Of a stretch of 64,000 nucleotides of DNA, positions 9,362 to 17,320 are shown piece after piece; position 1 is the first letter of the stretch, and the number at the start of each line of letters is the position of its first letter. The stretch is from Puteibacter caeruleilacunae (GTDB taxonomy: Bacteria > Bacteroidota > Bacteroidia > Bacteroidales > Prolixibacteraceae). Location: positions 186,001-250,000 of the forward strand of contig SJCO01000010.1 in NCBI GenBank assembly GCA_005217565.1, written 5' to 3'. The notes beneath the pieces are model-generated. The model was not told the DNA's origin, did no database searches, and worked only from the letters and a program-made list of their open reading frames with translations. Both the position numbers and the translations under genes were made by a program.

Positions 9362-9946
9362 CTATCTCAACAAAAGAAAAGAAATCAGTAATGGCATATA
9401 ATCCTTAAGATCTGATCGTAAAGATTTCAATGCCTTACTCATATGTTTTTCAACGGTCTTAACGGAGATATCTAATTTCTCGGCAATCTCTCTATTTTTT
9501 AAGCCTTGTAGTCGGCTTAACCTAAATACTTCCTGACATTGTGGTGGTAATTGCCCTATTGCAGTTTCAATCTTGTCTCGAAGTTCTTTTTCAATGATAC
9601 TCTGATTTTCGAAACCATAAAAATTCAATTCCCTTTCCCTAAGTTCCAATAGGGCCCAGTCTTTATATTTCCCCGAGACCTTATCCTTCCGAATCAATTG
9701 AAGACAATTATTTCTAACAACAGTAAAAAGATAACTACGAAGTGATGTTGTTATCTCGATCTCATTTTTATGTTCCCAGAGATAAACAAAGGCATCCTGA
9801 ACTACATCATCGATACGTTCTTGTTCATCTATAAACTTTCCTGCATACGCATATAACTCGGCATGCATTTCCCGGAAAATGAACTCAAATGTGTTCACAT
9901 CGCCCGATTCCAGGTTTCTAATAATCAACTGCTCTGAGATATTCAT
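9362..9946 (-). CDS. ECF (sigma-70 family) RNA polymerase sigma factor
   Basis: Extracytoplasmic-function sigma factor of the FecI/SusC-linked type. Region 2 (FIFREMHAELYAYAGKFI, DDVVQDAFVYLWEH) and region 4 (LPPQCQEVFRLSRLQGLKN, REIAEKLDISVKTVEKHMSK) are both present. I chose ATG 9944-9946 because GGAGG stands 8 nt upstream; the frame can be extended to a GTG at 9961 that lies on that ribosome site. A -7 box, TACTTTTG, lies 47 nt upstream with PUL 1 motif copy B behind it. The sigma gene is thus itself under the PUL 1 activator, while its product is expected to be released by FecR. Confidence 0.95.
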   Translation of the reverse strand: MNISEQLIIRNLESGDVNTFEFIFREMHAELYAYAGKFIDEQERIDDVVQDAFVYLWEHKNEIEITTSLRSYLFTVVRNNCLQLIRKDKVSGKYKDWALLELRERELNFYGFENQSIIEKELRDKIETAIGQLPPQCQEVFRLSRLQGLKNREIAEKLDISVKTVEKHMSKALKSLRSDLKDYMPLLISFLLLR

Positions 9947-9992
9947 AAGGTTGTCCTCCACACTAATGGTTCACTACTACTGCAAAGCGAAA

Positions 9993-10058
9993 CAAAAGTA
10001 GACAGCCTGCTTTTTAGCTATGGGGGATAAATGACGCACATTAGTGGATTTTTGAAGC
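9993..10058 (-). promoter_or_regulatory. PUL 1 promoter, motif copy B (upstream of sigma gene)
   Basis: On the minus strand the motif (GCTTCAAAAATCCACT, TGCGTCA, TCCCCC) occupies 10058-10022. The perfect -7 box TACTTTTG is at 10000-9993, exactly 49 nt after the first base of ATCCAC. This is the best -7 match of the four copies. Confidence 0.75.
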
Positions 10059-10085
10059 AATACGCGCCGTGTACTTGAAAACACA

Positions 10086-10112
10086 CTTCCAGGTCTCAAT
10101 GGACGCTGGAAG
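10086..10112. repeat. Imperfect hairpin repeat, type 2, copy 2
   Basis: CTTCCAGGTC, 7-nt spacer, GACGCTGGAAG. It is nearly identical to 1980-2005 and like it is preceded by AAACAC and lies upstream (in the direction of transcription) of the PUL 1 motif. Confidence 0.55.
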
Positions 10113-10126
10113 GTGTAATTGGTTCA

Positions 10127-10156
10127 CTTGTCAGCATCGACGAGCTGACAGTATGT
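10127..10156. repeat. Hairpin repeat, type 1, copy 3 (after GH127 gene)
   Basis: TGTCAGC, 8-nt loop, GCTGACA: a perfect 7-bp inverted repeat that starts 9 nt after the GH127-like gene's stop. It is the least decayed of the three type 1 copies. Confidence 0.6.
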
Positions 10157-10164
10157 TATCTTTA

Positions 10165-12183
10165 TTACCAAGCGGGGAATTGAGAAACTCTAAGCGTCGT
10201 GCACCCATAAGGCACTAAAACAACCTCCTCTTCGGGGGCATAAGGGAATCGGGTAGGGCGAGTATTGGAAGGAATTTTTCCTGCTGAATTATTTTCAATC
10301 TTCCAGCTATCAATACGTTTCGCTTTAATCCTTAATTCGATTGGTGCATTGTTCAAGTTCCAAGGCATATCATCAATATAGTCTTTTATTGATATCTTGA
10401 AATTCTTAGCCGAAATCCTTCGTGGTAGTGCATAATTCCATGGCGACTTGGGATAAACCTCCCAGAATGGATCTTCATATCCCTGTTCTCCTAAAAAACC
10501 ATGATTCTTCTCTACCTTTACCCAGTTCTCCTCAACACGCAATCCATATACTAAAGGTCCTCGTTCTACCCCAATGGAACCTTCATACCATGTTGAAAAC
10601 TTAATCTCCATTGGGAATGACAACTCTACCTTGTCGCCCGCAGACCATTTACGGTTGACGATGATGATATTATCCTCTGTATTACACTCAAAACGCTCTC
10701 CATTAACCTTCACCGTTGCATTTTTACACCATCCAGGGATTCTCAAGTGAAGTGGAAACTGAACCGACGAGGCCTTTTTCACAGCAATCGTCACGTCTCC
10801 TTTAAATGGATAGCTGGTCTCCTGCTCCAATGTTACCTCCTCACCATCAGCCACCTTCGCCGTAACTTCAGATGCACCATAAACCAATGCAGCCAAACCA
10901 TTATCAGCGGTAGCGTACCATAAGTTTTGCACAAATTTTGGCCATCCCTGGTGCATATTTGTCAAACAACAAGGATAACCTGATGTTGTTCCAAATACAA
11001 GTCGACCATTATGATCATTGAAAAAATTTCTCGACTCATCGGTAATCACAACTTGGTTAGCCTGTTGAAAATATTGCTTTGCAGTATAATCATCGGTATG
11101 CTGAGTTGGTAGTACATTATAGGCCAGTTTTTCCAAATAATCGGCATAGTATGTATCCCCGGTTATTGGTAATATACTTTCAAATGAATACATCATTTCA
11201 GTCGCAGAACAAAGCTCTGAACCCTGTGTCGGATCATTCCCATGTAGATGTTCATCGCCACCATACATTCCATTCACAAAACCATGTACATCACGCAATG
11301 CCGACAAGCCTTCCTTTACAGAATTCAACAATTGTTCATCCTGATTTTGCTGATAATAAATAGCCGGAGCTTTTAATCCTTGTGCTACGTTAACACAATG
11401 CAATCCAGGTAGCGGATTCAACCGTCGGATAGTATTATCGGTAAACACACGTTCCCATTTATAAGTCTGTTGATGTATCAATTCACCCAACTCTAAGAGG
11501 TACTTTTCTTTGGTGATATTATACAACCAATAAACCACAGCCAGGTTATCAGCCCCTCGACGGTTACCCCAGTAGGAATAGTGCCCCAGAGGTCTGCCAG
11601 GCAACTCCTTTAACATGTATTTAAAGTAGTTGGTCATTAAGGTCAATACTCGTTCATCCTCAGTGGCAGTATAGTATTGTTGCAATACCTTTAGCATAAC
11701 CATTTTGGGCCACCAATCTTCTCTTCGGTCCTGTTGAGTTCCCGGAATTCTTTTAAATCCTTTTTTCAAAGGCCGCGGTCCAAAATATCCATCTGGTTGC
11801 TGGTTTTTGATACTCCATTCAATCCATTCCTGTGCTTTGGCTTTCAGTTTCTCATCATCCAACTGATAAGCCAGAGGTACCAATCCGTCTAACCAATATG
11901 GGCCACGTTCCCATCCATCACCAGTACCACCAAGCCATCCATTATTTGAACCACAAACCACGCTGTATACACTATCGATATTTCCGGTCAATCCATCACG
12001 CTGTGTCTCCAGCATTCGCTGCAGCATTCCTTTAGCCTTGATAGTACCTAATGGTAAAGCTGTATACTTCTGTACAACCAAAGGTGCCTGGTTCGTCACA
12101 TAATGCTTGTTTCTTTTCTCTTTGGCCATGATATTTCCTACAACCAGAAATACCATGCATAATAATGTAATTCTCTTTCTCAT
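10165..12183 (-). CDS. GH127/GH146-like glycoside hydrolase (DUF1680 type)
   Basis: Secreted (alpha/alpha)6-barrel hydrolase of the beta-L-arabinofuranosidase superfamily, 672 aa, with a signal peptide ending near NIMA (residue 20). The core begins at GGTGDGWERGPYWLDGLVPL and includes GSELCSATEMM, with Glu323 and Cys325. The twin cysteines Cys405-Cys406 in YPCCLTNM match the nucleophile/zinc-ligand cysteines of characterised GH127 enzymes. The C-terminal half is beta-sandwich. Its start is 5 nt after the sulfatase stop, so both share a message. Activity on beta-L-arabinofuranosides is the family precedent, but other specificities are known for relatives and cannot be excluded. Confidence 0.88.
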   Translation of the reverse strand: MRKRITLLCMVFLVVGNIMAKEKRNKHYVTNQAPLVVQKYTALPLGTIKAKGMLQRMLETQRDGLTGNIDSVYSVVCGSNNGWLGGTGDGWERGPYWLDGLVPLAYQLDDEKLKAKAQEWIEWSIKNQQPDGYFGPRPLKKGFKRIPGTQQDRREDWWPKMVMLKVLQQYYTATEDERVLTLMTNYFKYMLKELPGRPLGHYSYWGNRRGADNLAVVYWLYNITKEKYLLELGELIHQQTYKWERVFTDNTIRRLNPLPGLHCVNVAQGLKAPAIYYQQNQDEQLLNSVKEGLSALRDVHGFVNGMYGGDEHLHGNDPTQGSELCSATEMMYSFESILPITGDTYYADYLEKLAYNVLPTQHTDDYTAKQYFQQANQVVITDESRNFFNDHNGRLVFGTTSGYPCCLTNMHQGWPKFVQNLWYATADNGLAALVYGASEVTAKVADGEEVTLEQETSYPFKGDVTIAVKKASSVQFPLHLRIPGWCKNATVKVNGERFECNTEDNIIIVNRKWSAGDKVELSFPMEIKFSTWYEGSIGVERGPLVYGLRVEENWVKVEKNHGFLGEQGYEDPFWEVYPKSPWNYALPRRISAKNFKISIKDYIDDMPWNLNNAPIELRIKAKRIDSWKIENNSAGKIPSNTRPTRFPYAPEEEVVLVPYGCTTLRVSQFPAW

Positions 12184-12188
12184 AACTA

Positions 12189-13763
12189 TTATCTCCTTCT
12201 TATCGGTTCTAATGGTGCTAAAGGGCCAAACTCTCCATGAGCGCCCGCTTTGATACTATACGACTTATACATCCAATGATCGCGATACCAGGTCACAGGC
12301 TTAAATTCGTCGCCCAATTCTTTCATTTTCTGATCCATGCACTCGCGTAAATGTTGAAGTACTTTGGCGTATCGACTATCCGTTGCCAGGTTGTTGATCT
12401 GATATTTATCTTTCGAACGATCGAACAAAAGCTCTTTGCCATCTTTCAGATATTTAGCGTAGGTATATTGTTTATCCCGAATAGCTCTCCACTCATAGCC
12501 GTCTTTCCATTGCCAGGTATGTCCCATTCCTTGCATAAAAGCAAATTCCGGTTCTTCACCTTTACCAGTAAGTACCGTCTCACTTAAATCCATTCCCTCA
12601 ACCTCCTCAGGTATTTCGTTTGACAATCCCATTAATCCTAATAAGGTAGGCATCAAATCAGGAGTATTGATACACGCGTCGTTTACTGCTCCTTTCCTCT
12701 GTTGAGGATATTTTATTAACAATGGAATACGCGCAGCTTCTTCATAAAAGGTTAATTTATACATCCTTCCCTGTGAAGTAAACATCTCACCATGATCACT
12801 TGTGAAAACAACGATTGTGTTTTCATCTAAGCCTAACTGCTTCAATTTCTCAACAATCCTACCGAACTGTTCGTCTATCGAATTTACCATGGCATAGTAT
12901 GAGCGCATGACATCCTGATAAAGCTTTCCCCCCATCATTTCATCTCTCCATTTTGCATCTCCGTCAAAGAATCTTTGAGGGAATCGATCCATGTAAGGAT
13001 CAGGCGTTTTATTAAAATTAGGAGGTAAGTCAAAATTGACATCCTTAAATCTTTCATAGCAGTCGGCAGGAACATTATTTTTTACCCAGGGATCATGCGG
13101 AGGATTCCACGATAGAAATAAACAAAAAGGCTGATCCTTTTTCGACACTTCATCCAAATAATTGCAAGCCAATGAGGTAAATTCTTCTGGCCCATATTTA
13201 CCAGTTAAATCAACCTTATACTCATTACCATTTTCATCATCGGTGTAATAGTACGACTTATAGCTCTCGTGATTAAATGAATATCCAGCCCAGTAATCAT
13301 CAAATCCAAATCGTTCTGGCCCCTTATGGTAACTTCTGGTATGGGCATCATTAAGATGCATCTTTCCAACATAACCACAACGATATCCGGCATCATTCAT
13401 TACATGAGCAATTGTCCTATGGTTCAGATTCATATTCAGCTCATTGATTACCATTCCTGTTGAACTGATATACTTCCCGGTAAACAGACTTGAACGGAAA
13501 GGGGCACACACAGGACTCACCGCCACTGCATTACTACAACGAACAGCCTCTTTCGAAAATTGATCAAGATTTGGTGTCTTTGCCTTCTTATCACCGGCAT
13601 ATCCGAGTACATCGGCTCTAAGTTGATCTGCAAATACGAAGACTAAATTAGGTTTTGTTGTGTTCTTCTTCTTTTGTTGCTTCTCGCCTGAATGTTCAAC
13701 ACCCGTAGCAAAAAGTCCAATTACCTGTAGAATGCCTCCCACCAATAAGATTACCTTTTTCAT
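12189..13763 (-). CDS. Family S1 sulfatase
   Basis: Exported type I sulfatase that removes sulfate esters, probably from the PUL 1 glycan. With the start at 13763 the protein has 524 aa and a signal peptide (MKKVILLVGGILQVIGLFATG). Cys86 in VCAPFRSSLFTGKY is the CxPxR residue that must be oxidised to formylglycine by an anaerobic maturase not in this window. Metal ligands include Asp46 (FADQ) and Asp323-His324 (FTSDHGE). The frame opens at 13877, but the extra 38 codons would be encoded by promoter motif C, so I reject that start. It is first in an operon with the GH127-like gene. Confidence 0.92.
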   Translation of the reverse strand: MKKVILLVGGILQVIGLFATGVEHSGEKQQKKKNTTKPNLVFVFADQLRADVLGYAGDKKAKTPNLDQFSKEAVRCSNAVAVSPVCAPFRSSLFTGKYISSTGMVINELNMNLNHRTIAHVMNDAGYRCGYVGKMHLNDAHTRSYHKGPERFGFDDYWAGYSFNHESYKSYYYTDDENGNEYKVDLTGKYGPEEFTSLACNYLDEVSKKDQPFCLFLSWNPPHDPWVKNNVPADCYERFKDVNFDLPPNFNKTPDPYMDRFPQRFFDGDAKWRDEMMGGKLYQDVMRSYYAMVNSIDEQFGRIVEKLKQLGLDENTIVVFTSDHGEMFTSQGRMYKLTFYEEAARIPLLIKYPQQRKGAVNDACINTPDLMPTLLGLMGLSNEIPEEVEGMDLSETVLTGKGEEPEFAFMQGMGHTWQWKDGYEWRAIRDKQYTYAKYLKDGKELLFDRSKDKYQINNLATDSRYAKVLQHLRECMDQKMKELGDEFKPVTWYRDHWMYKSYSIKAGAHGEFGPLAPLEPIRRR

Positions 13764-13778
13764 ACATTTAATTTTTCT

Positions 13779-13844
13779 GCAATTTACGCTGTACACTGGT
13801 CCCCAACAGGGTATTATTGATGCACATTGGTGGATTTTTGAAGC
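13779..13844 (-). promoter_or_regulatory. PUL 1 promoter, motif copy C (upstream of sulfatase)
   Basis: The motif (GCTTCAAAAATCCACC, TGCATCAAT, TACCC) is at 13844-13808 on the minus strand. TAAATTGC (13786-13779) sits at the same 49-nt distance as the -7 box of the other copies, though it matches TAnnTTTG at only part of its length. Transcription from here would leave a leader of only about 10 nt before the sulfatase ATG. Confidence 0.65.
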
Positions 13845-14026
13845 GTCGTAATCTAATTGTCCACCAATGTCCTTCAAACAAGAATGTCGATTTTTTTACA
13901 TAAATTTGCGTCGATTAGTTAATGCTACATTAGCTATCCCACTGCCATACAGTGGACTCTATCTGAAGGAAATGTAGGTGACAAAGTAGGACGTGGCACT
14001 TTTCATTTCCTTCTTTTTTTCTCTCA

Positions 14027-14092
14027 CAAAAATCATAATCTCAACCATTATCAACGGGTAACTTTTAACGCAAAAAGGTGGATAATTGAGGC
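14027..14092 (-). promoter_or_regulatory. PUL 1-type promoter, diverged copy D
   Basis: GCCTCAATTATCCACC, TGCGTTAA and TACCCG follow the layout of copies A-C at 14092-14055, and GATTTTTG (14034-14027) stands exactly 49 nt after the start of ATCCAC. No convincing gene begins directly downstream. The transcript would run through copy C into the sulfatase with a leader of about 260 nt. Confidence 0.55.
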
Positions 14093-14180
14093 AAAATCCG
14101 TCATGCTTGTCGGAATTGATATCTGTCGTGCTCCTCTCCATCTCTTGGTAATAAAACAGCAACCTTTCAGGGCCAGTACT

Positions 14181-14290
14181 CTTTACGTATTCTTTAGGTA
14201 AATTCTAGGTAAACTTTATCTTCCTTTTATCCTGAATAAAGTTTAGTTAAAGTTTCGATACAGTTTCATTACAGAATGAATACAGAGTGC
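14181..14290. repeat. Ten-unit tract of 11-bp periodic repeats
   Basis: Cut every 11 bp from 14181 the sequence gives CTTTACGTATT, CTTTAGGTAAA, TTCTAGGTAAA, CTTTATCTTCC, TTTTATCCTGA and then ATAAAGTTTAG, TTAAAGTTTCG, ATACAGTTTCA, TTACAGAATGA, ATACAGAGTGC. The second half is the first half in reverse orientation (ACTTTAT facing ATAAAGT). Eleven-bp direct repeats are the usual footprint of OmpR/PhoB-type response regulators. The tract lies between the sulfatase operon and the T9SS protein gene, just upstream of a plus-strand -7 box. Confidence 0.6.
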
Positions 14291-14328
14291 TGTCGGTAAG
14301 GGGTTGTTACTTTGTTACTGAGAGAAGA

Positions 14329-14336
14329 TAAATTTG
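14329..14336 (+). promoter_or_regulatory. Candidate -7 box for the 14765 gene
   Basis: TAAATTTG matches the Bacteroidota -7 consensus TAnnTTTG exactly, 39 nt after the 11-bp repeat tract. It would give a leader of about 420 nt. No convincing -33 TTTG at the ideal distance. Confidence 0.4.
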
Positions 14337-14764
14337 TATGAAACAGTTCATTTTCATAAATTGCCACTATACCTTAAGTCCTCAAAATGAAATATGTAGT
14401 GAAAAATAACCAATCGTCCAGGAGTATTCAGGTAGACCAATACCCTCCACAACTCATTAATGAGACGCACTTTTTAAAGTGGTATATCTTTCTTACACTA
14501 AGCACGAGCTAATCATTTCATTTATTTCTGAAACGACTTACAATAATGCTACTCTAAGCATTGTTGATTAATGCTATATGTTAAAATGTTCCTGATACAG
14601 CATGATTTGGAGATGCATCTTTAAATCTTGTTGCTATCATTTTGTCCTGAATATTTCTTCGTGGTTGTTATTGCGAAGGATATGCGCTTATGCCTCCGAT
14701 AAGACTTTAGTCCTCAAGCCTTATTCCCAGGTAGTACATCTACAAAATTCAATAAAAAACAGTA

Positions 14765-17263
14765 ATGCATTCTTTAAAATTTATTCATGTCTTCAAACAC
14801 CTTAATCACGGTGTGACAATCCAACACATCCTAATGAATTGGATCTGTTCAATAAGTCTATTAACAACCCTCATTCCCTGTTCATCTTTAGCAGCAGATG
14901 TTTCTGATGATAGTCAACTTTTTACCGTTCAGCAAAAAACGGTAACCAGAGCGTATGTTATCTTTAACCATGGCCAGTCGGATTTAATACTAAATGATGA
15001 ATCCATAACAATTACTGGGCCTGCAGCAGATGACTTCTCGATCTTACAACTACCAGCGCAGATGGTTCCTCCCGGAGAATCAACCAACTTTACAGTAGTG
15101 TTTAATCCTAAGGAATCGGGATTGCGATTGGCTACAATTACAATAACATCGGCAACGACCAAACTCACTATTCCTCTGGAAGAATCTGCGACAATTGTTA
15201 AGCCTCCATCGGTACTCACCATTGCTGCAACAGATGTAACAAGTTCATCAGCTGTTATCGCGGGAAAAATAACAGACAATGGAGGCCTGACTGTTACTCA
15301 ACAGGGATTTGTTTATTCCGCATCAGATAATACGCCTACAATAGGAGAGGAGCGTGTTGCACAGATAATCGTTGACCAACATGACGCAACCTTCTCGACT
15401 ACCATAAGTAACCTAAATGGCACCTATTATTATCAAAGCTATGCCACCAATGCAAAAGGAACCTCTTATGGAGGTGTTGAACAATTCTCAACTCTTTCTT
15501 TGAAGATGAATGTTAAGGGAAATAACCAACTTATTGCTTCTGATGATCAATCTCCATCGCTTGAAGATCATACTGATTTCGGAAGCGTTAAATTGGAAGA
15601 AACATCTACTGTGCATGAATTTACCATAGAAAACCCAGGAGAAGCAACAATCAACCTGCCAGAGCAGGCGATTACTATTTCTGGTGATCATGTAAATGAT
15701 TTTCGCATAATAGACCAGCCAACCTCTTTAATTGAAGCTGGCTCTTCTGCTAAATTCTCCATTGATTTTCATCCATCCGAGACTGGCGTGCGAAGTGCAA
15801 TGGTTTCCATTGTGTGGAATGATAATACCTATACTTTTGCCATTCAGGGAACCGGACAGGTTAATCCACCGCAAGTCATCATTAATGAAGTAAATGTAAC
15901 ACCTACCGACCAGGAGTTTATTGAAATTTATGATGGAGGTAAAGGAAACTCACCGTTAGATGGTCTGGTACTGGTTTTATTCAATGGAAGTGACCATGCA
16001 TCATACAAGACCTTTGACCTTTCGGGTGAATCAACTAATAAGGATGGTTATTTTGTGTTGGGAAAAGAAGGAGTCCCTCATGTTAACAAAGTATTTTCAT
16101 CTCCAGACTTGCAGGATGGTCCTGATGCCATAGCTATTTATGAAGGCAAAGTTGAAGACTTTCCTAATGATTTTCACCTCTCCACGAGCAACCTTATGGA
16201 TGCATTTGTGTACAATACCAATGGCAAAATAGATGCTGCTTTCAATGATCTTTTGAATGCCAATCAACCACAAGTGAATGAAGACAGCAACAATAAAAAA
16301 TCAGAAGATTCATCGCAACGCATCCCCAATGGAGAGGGTGGTCCGAGAAACACTGCAAAATATATGCAGTCATTCCCAACACCTGGAGAGGCCAATCAGC
16401 TCATTAATGATCCTCCAGTGATCTCACCCTACCAGGAATTCGATGTCTTTGAGAGTGCCAAAAACTACGATTATATCGCGACTATTGAAGCAACTCCTGC
16501 GGATGCTGAGTTTTCGAACTGGAAAATTATTGGAGGTAATACAGATAATGTCTTCGGTATTAGTTCAGATAAAGGAGAAATTTTCGTCAACGACAACCGC
16601 TTTCTAGATGCTGAAACCACCAAACAATACATCTTACAGATTACGGTTAGTGACGGCAAGATAACCAGTAAGCCAGAAAAAATAACTATTAATGTTAAAG
16701 ATGCCAATGAAAAGCCTATTGCAATCATAGGAGAAGATCAATCAGTGGGACCCAATACTCTCATTCAACTTGATGGTTCTAAATCGTACGATCCGGAAGG
16801 AAAGCCATTGACTTATACCTGGACAAGTTCGTCGTTTAGGGTTAAATTTTCAGATTGTCATTGTGCAAAACCTACGTTTATGACGCCTGATGATAACTCC
16901 AAACATTTCTTAATTATATCACTCGTTGTGAATGATGGAGAACAAGATTCTGAAAAAGCATCGATAAAAGTAATAGTTGATCCAAAAACAACAAAAGTCG
17001 ATCGGGTAAGTTATGATTCAGAGGCAATAAAGATATATCCCAATCCCTCTAAAGGAGACTTTTCCATCAGACTTAAAGAACCACCTACCAATGATGTTCT
17101 CATGAAAATAAGTAATGTTGGTGGCCAGGTAATTCATACCCAGGAGCTATCTGCTCAGGAAACGCAAATAGAGACCAATCTAAAATCAGGAATCTATTTA
17201 ATACAGCTTCAAATAGGGCACAACCTTGTTACGAGGAAAGTATGTATTAATGAGGTAAGATAA
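14765..17263 (+). CDS. T9SS-exported multidomain protein with lamin-tail domain
   Basis: Large surface or extracellular protein of unknown function, 832 aa. Visible parts: hydrophobic signal near 24-44; an abnormal-spindle/choice-of-anchor-D-type beta domain (about 50-140); a fibronectin-like domain (150-240); a second anchor-D-like domain (245-370); a lamin-tail domain starting VIINEVNVTPTDQEFIEIYD (about 372-540); a cadherin-like repeat (550-650); a PKD domain (655-740); and a type A T9SS sorting domain starting IKIYPNPSKGDFSI (about 755-832). No catalytic residues were recognised. The Met at 14834 would start just before the hydrophobic stretch but lacks basic residues, so the longer form is kept. 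Lamin-tail domains often accompany secreted nucleases, but no nuclease domain is present here. Confidence 0.85.
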   Translation: MHSLKFIHVFKHLNHGVTIQHILMNWICSISLLTTLIPCSSLAADVSDDSQLFTVQQKTVTRAYVIFNHGQSDLILNDESITITGPAADDFSILQLPAQMVPPGESTNFTVVFNPKESGLRLATITITSATTKLTIPLEESATIVKPPSVLTIAATDVTSSSAVIAGKITDNGGLTVTQQGFVYSASDNTPTIGEERVAQIIVDQHDATFSTTISNLNGTYYYQSYATNAKGTSYGGVEQFSTLSLKMNVKGNNQLIASDDQSPSLEDHTDFGSVKLEETSTVHEFTIENPGEATINLPEQAITISGDHVNDFRIIDQPTSLIEAGSSAKFSIDFHPSETGVRSAMVSIVWNDNTYTFAIQGTGQVNPPQVIINEVNVTPTDQEFIEIYDGGKGNSPLDGLVLVLFNGSDHASYKTFDLSGESTNKDGYFVLGKEGVPHVNKVFSSPDLQDGPDAIAIYEGKVEDFPNDFHLSTSNLMDAFVYNTNGKIDAAFNDLLNANQPQVNEDSNNKKSEDSSQRIPNGEGGPRNTAKYMQSFPTPGEANQLINDPPVISPYQEFDVFESAKNYDYIATIEATPADAEFSNWKIIGGNTDNVFGISSDKGEIFVNDNRFLDAETTKQYILQITVSDGKITSKPEKITINVKDANEKPIAIIGEDQSVGPNTLIQLDGSKSYDPEGKPLTYTWTSSSFRVKFSDCHCAKPTFMTPDDNSKHFLIISLVVNDGEQDSEKASIKVIVDPKTTKVDRVSYDSEAIKIYPNPSKGDFSIRLKEPPTNDVLMKISNVGGQVIHTQELSAQETQIETNLKSGIYLIQLQIGHNLVTRKVCINEVR

Positions 17264-17280
17264 TCGCTTTAGATGTAACA

Positions 17281-17317
17281 AAATAGGGTATTCTAGCATC
17301 AACAGAATACCCTATTT
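17281..17317. terminator. Bidirectional terminator between convergent genes
   Basis: Perfect 14-bp stem AAATAGGGTATTCT / AGAATACCCTATTT with a 9-nt loop and T-rich ends on both strands, between the stop codons of the T9SS protein (plus) and the GH13 gene (minus). Confidence 0.85.
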
Positions 17318-17320
17318 CCC

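Noticed and set aside
13764-13877. Longer N-terminus for the sulfatase
   Set aside because: The 38 extra codons coincide with promoter motif C and its -7 box, and precede a good signal peptide that starts at 13763.
13959-14162. 67-codon minus-strand frame upstream of the sulfatase
   Set aside because: It is written across promoter copy D and shows no protein-like composition; only its last 15 codons follow a plausible ribosome site.
14387-14512. 41-codon plus-strand frame in the leader of the T9SS protein
   Set aside because: No family pattern, no signal peptide and no clear ribosome site; length is compatible with chance.
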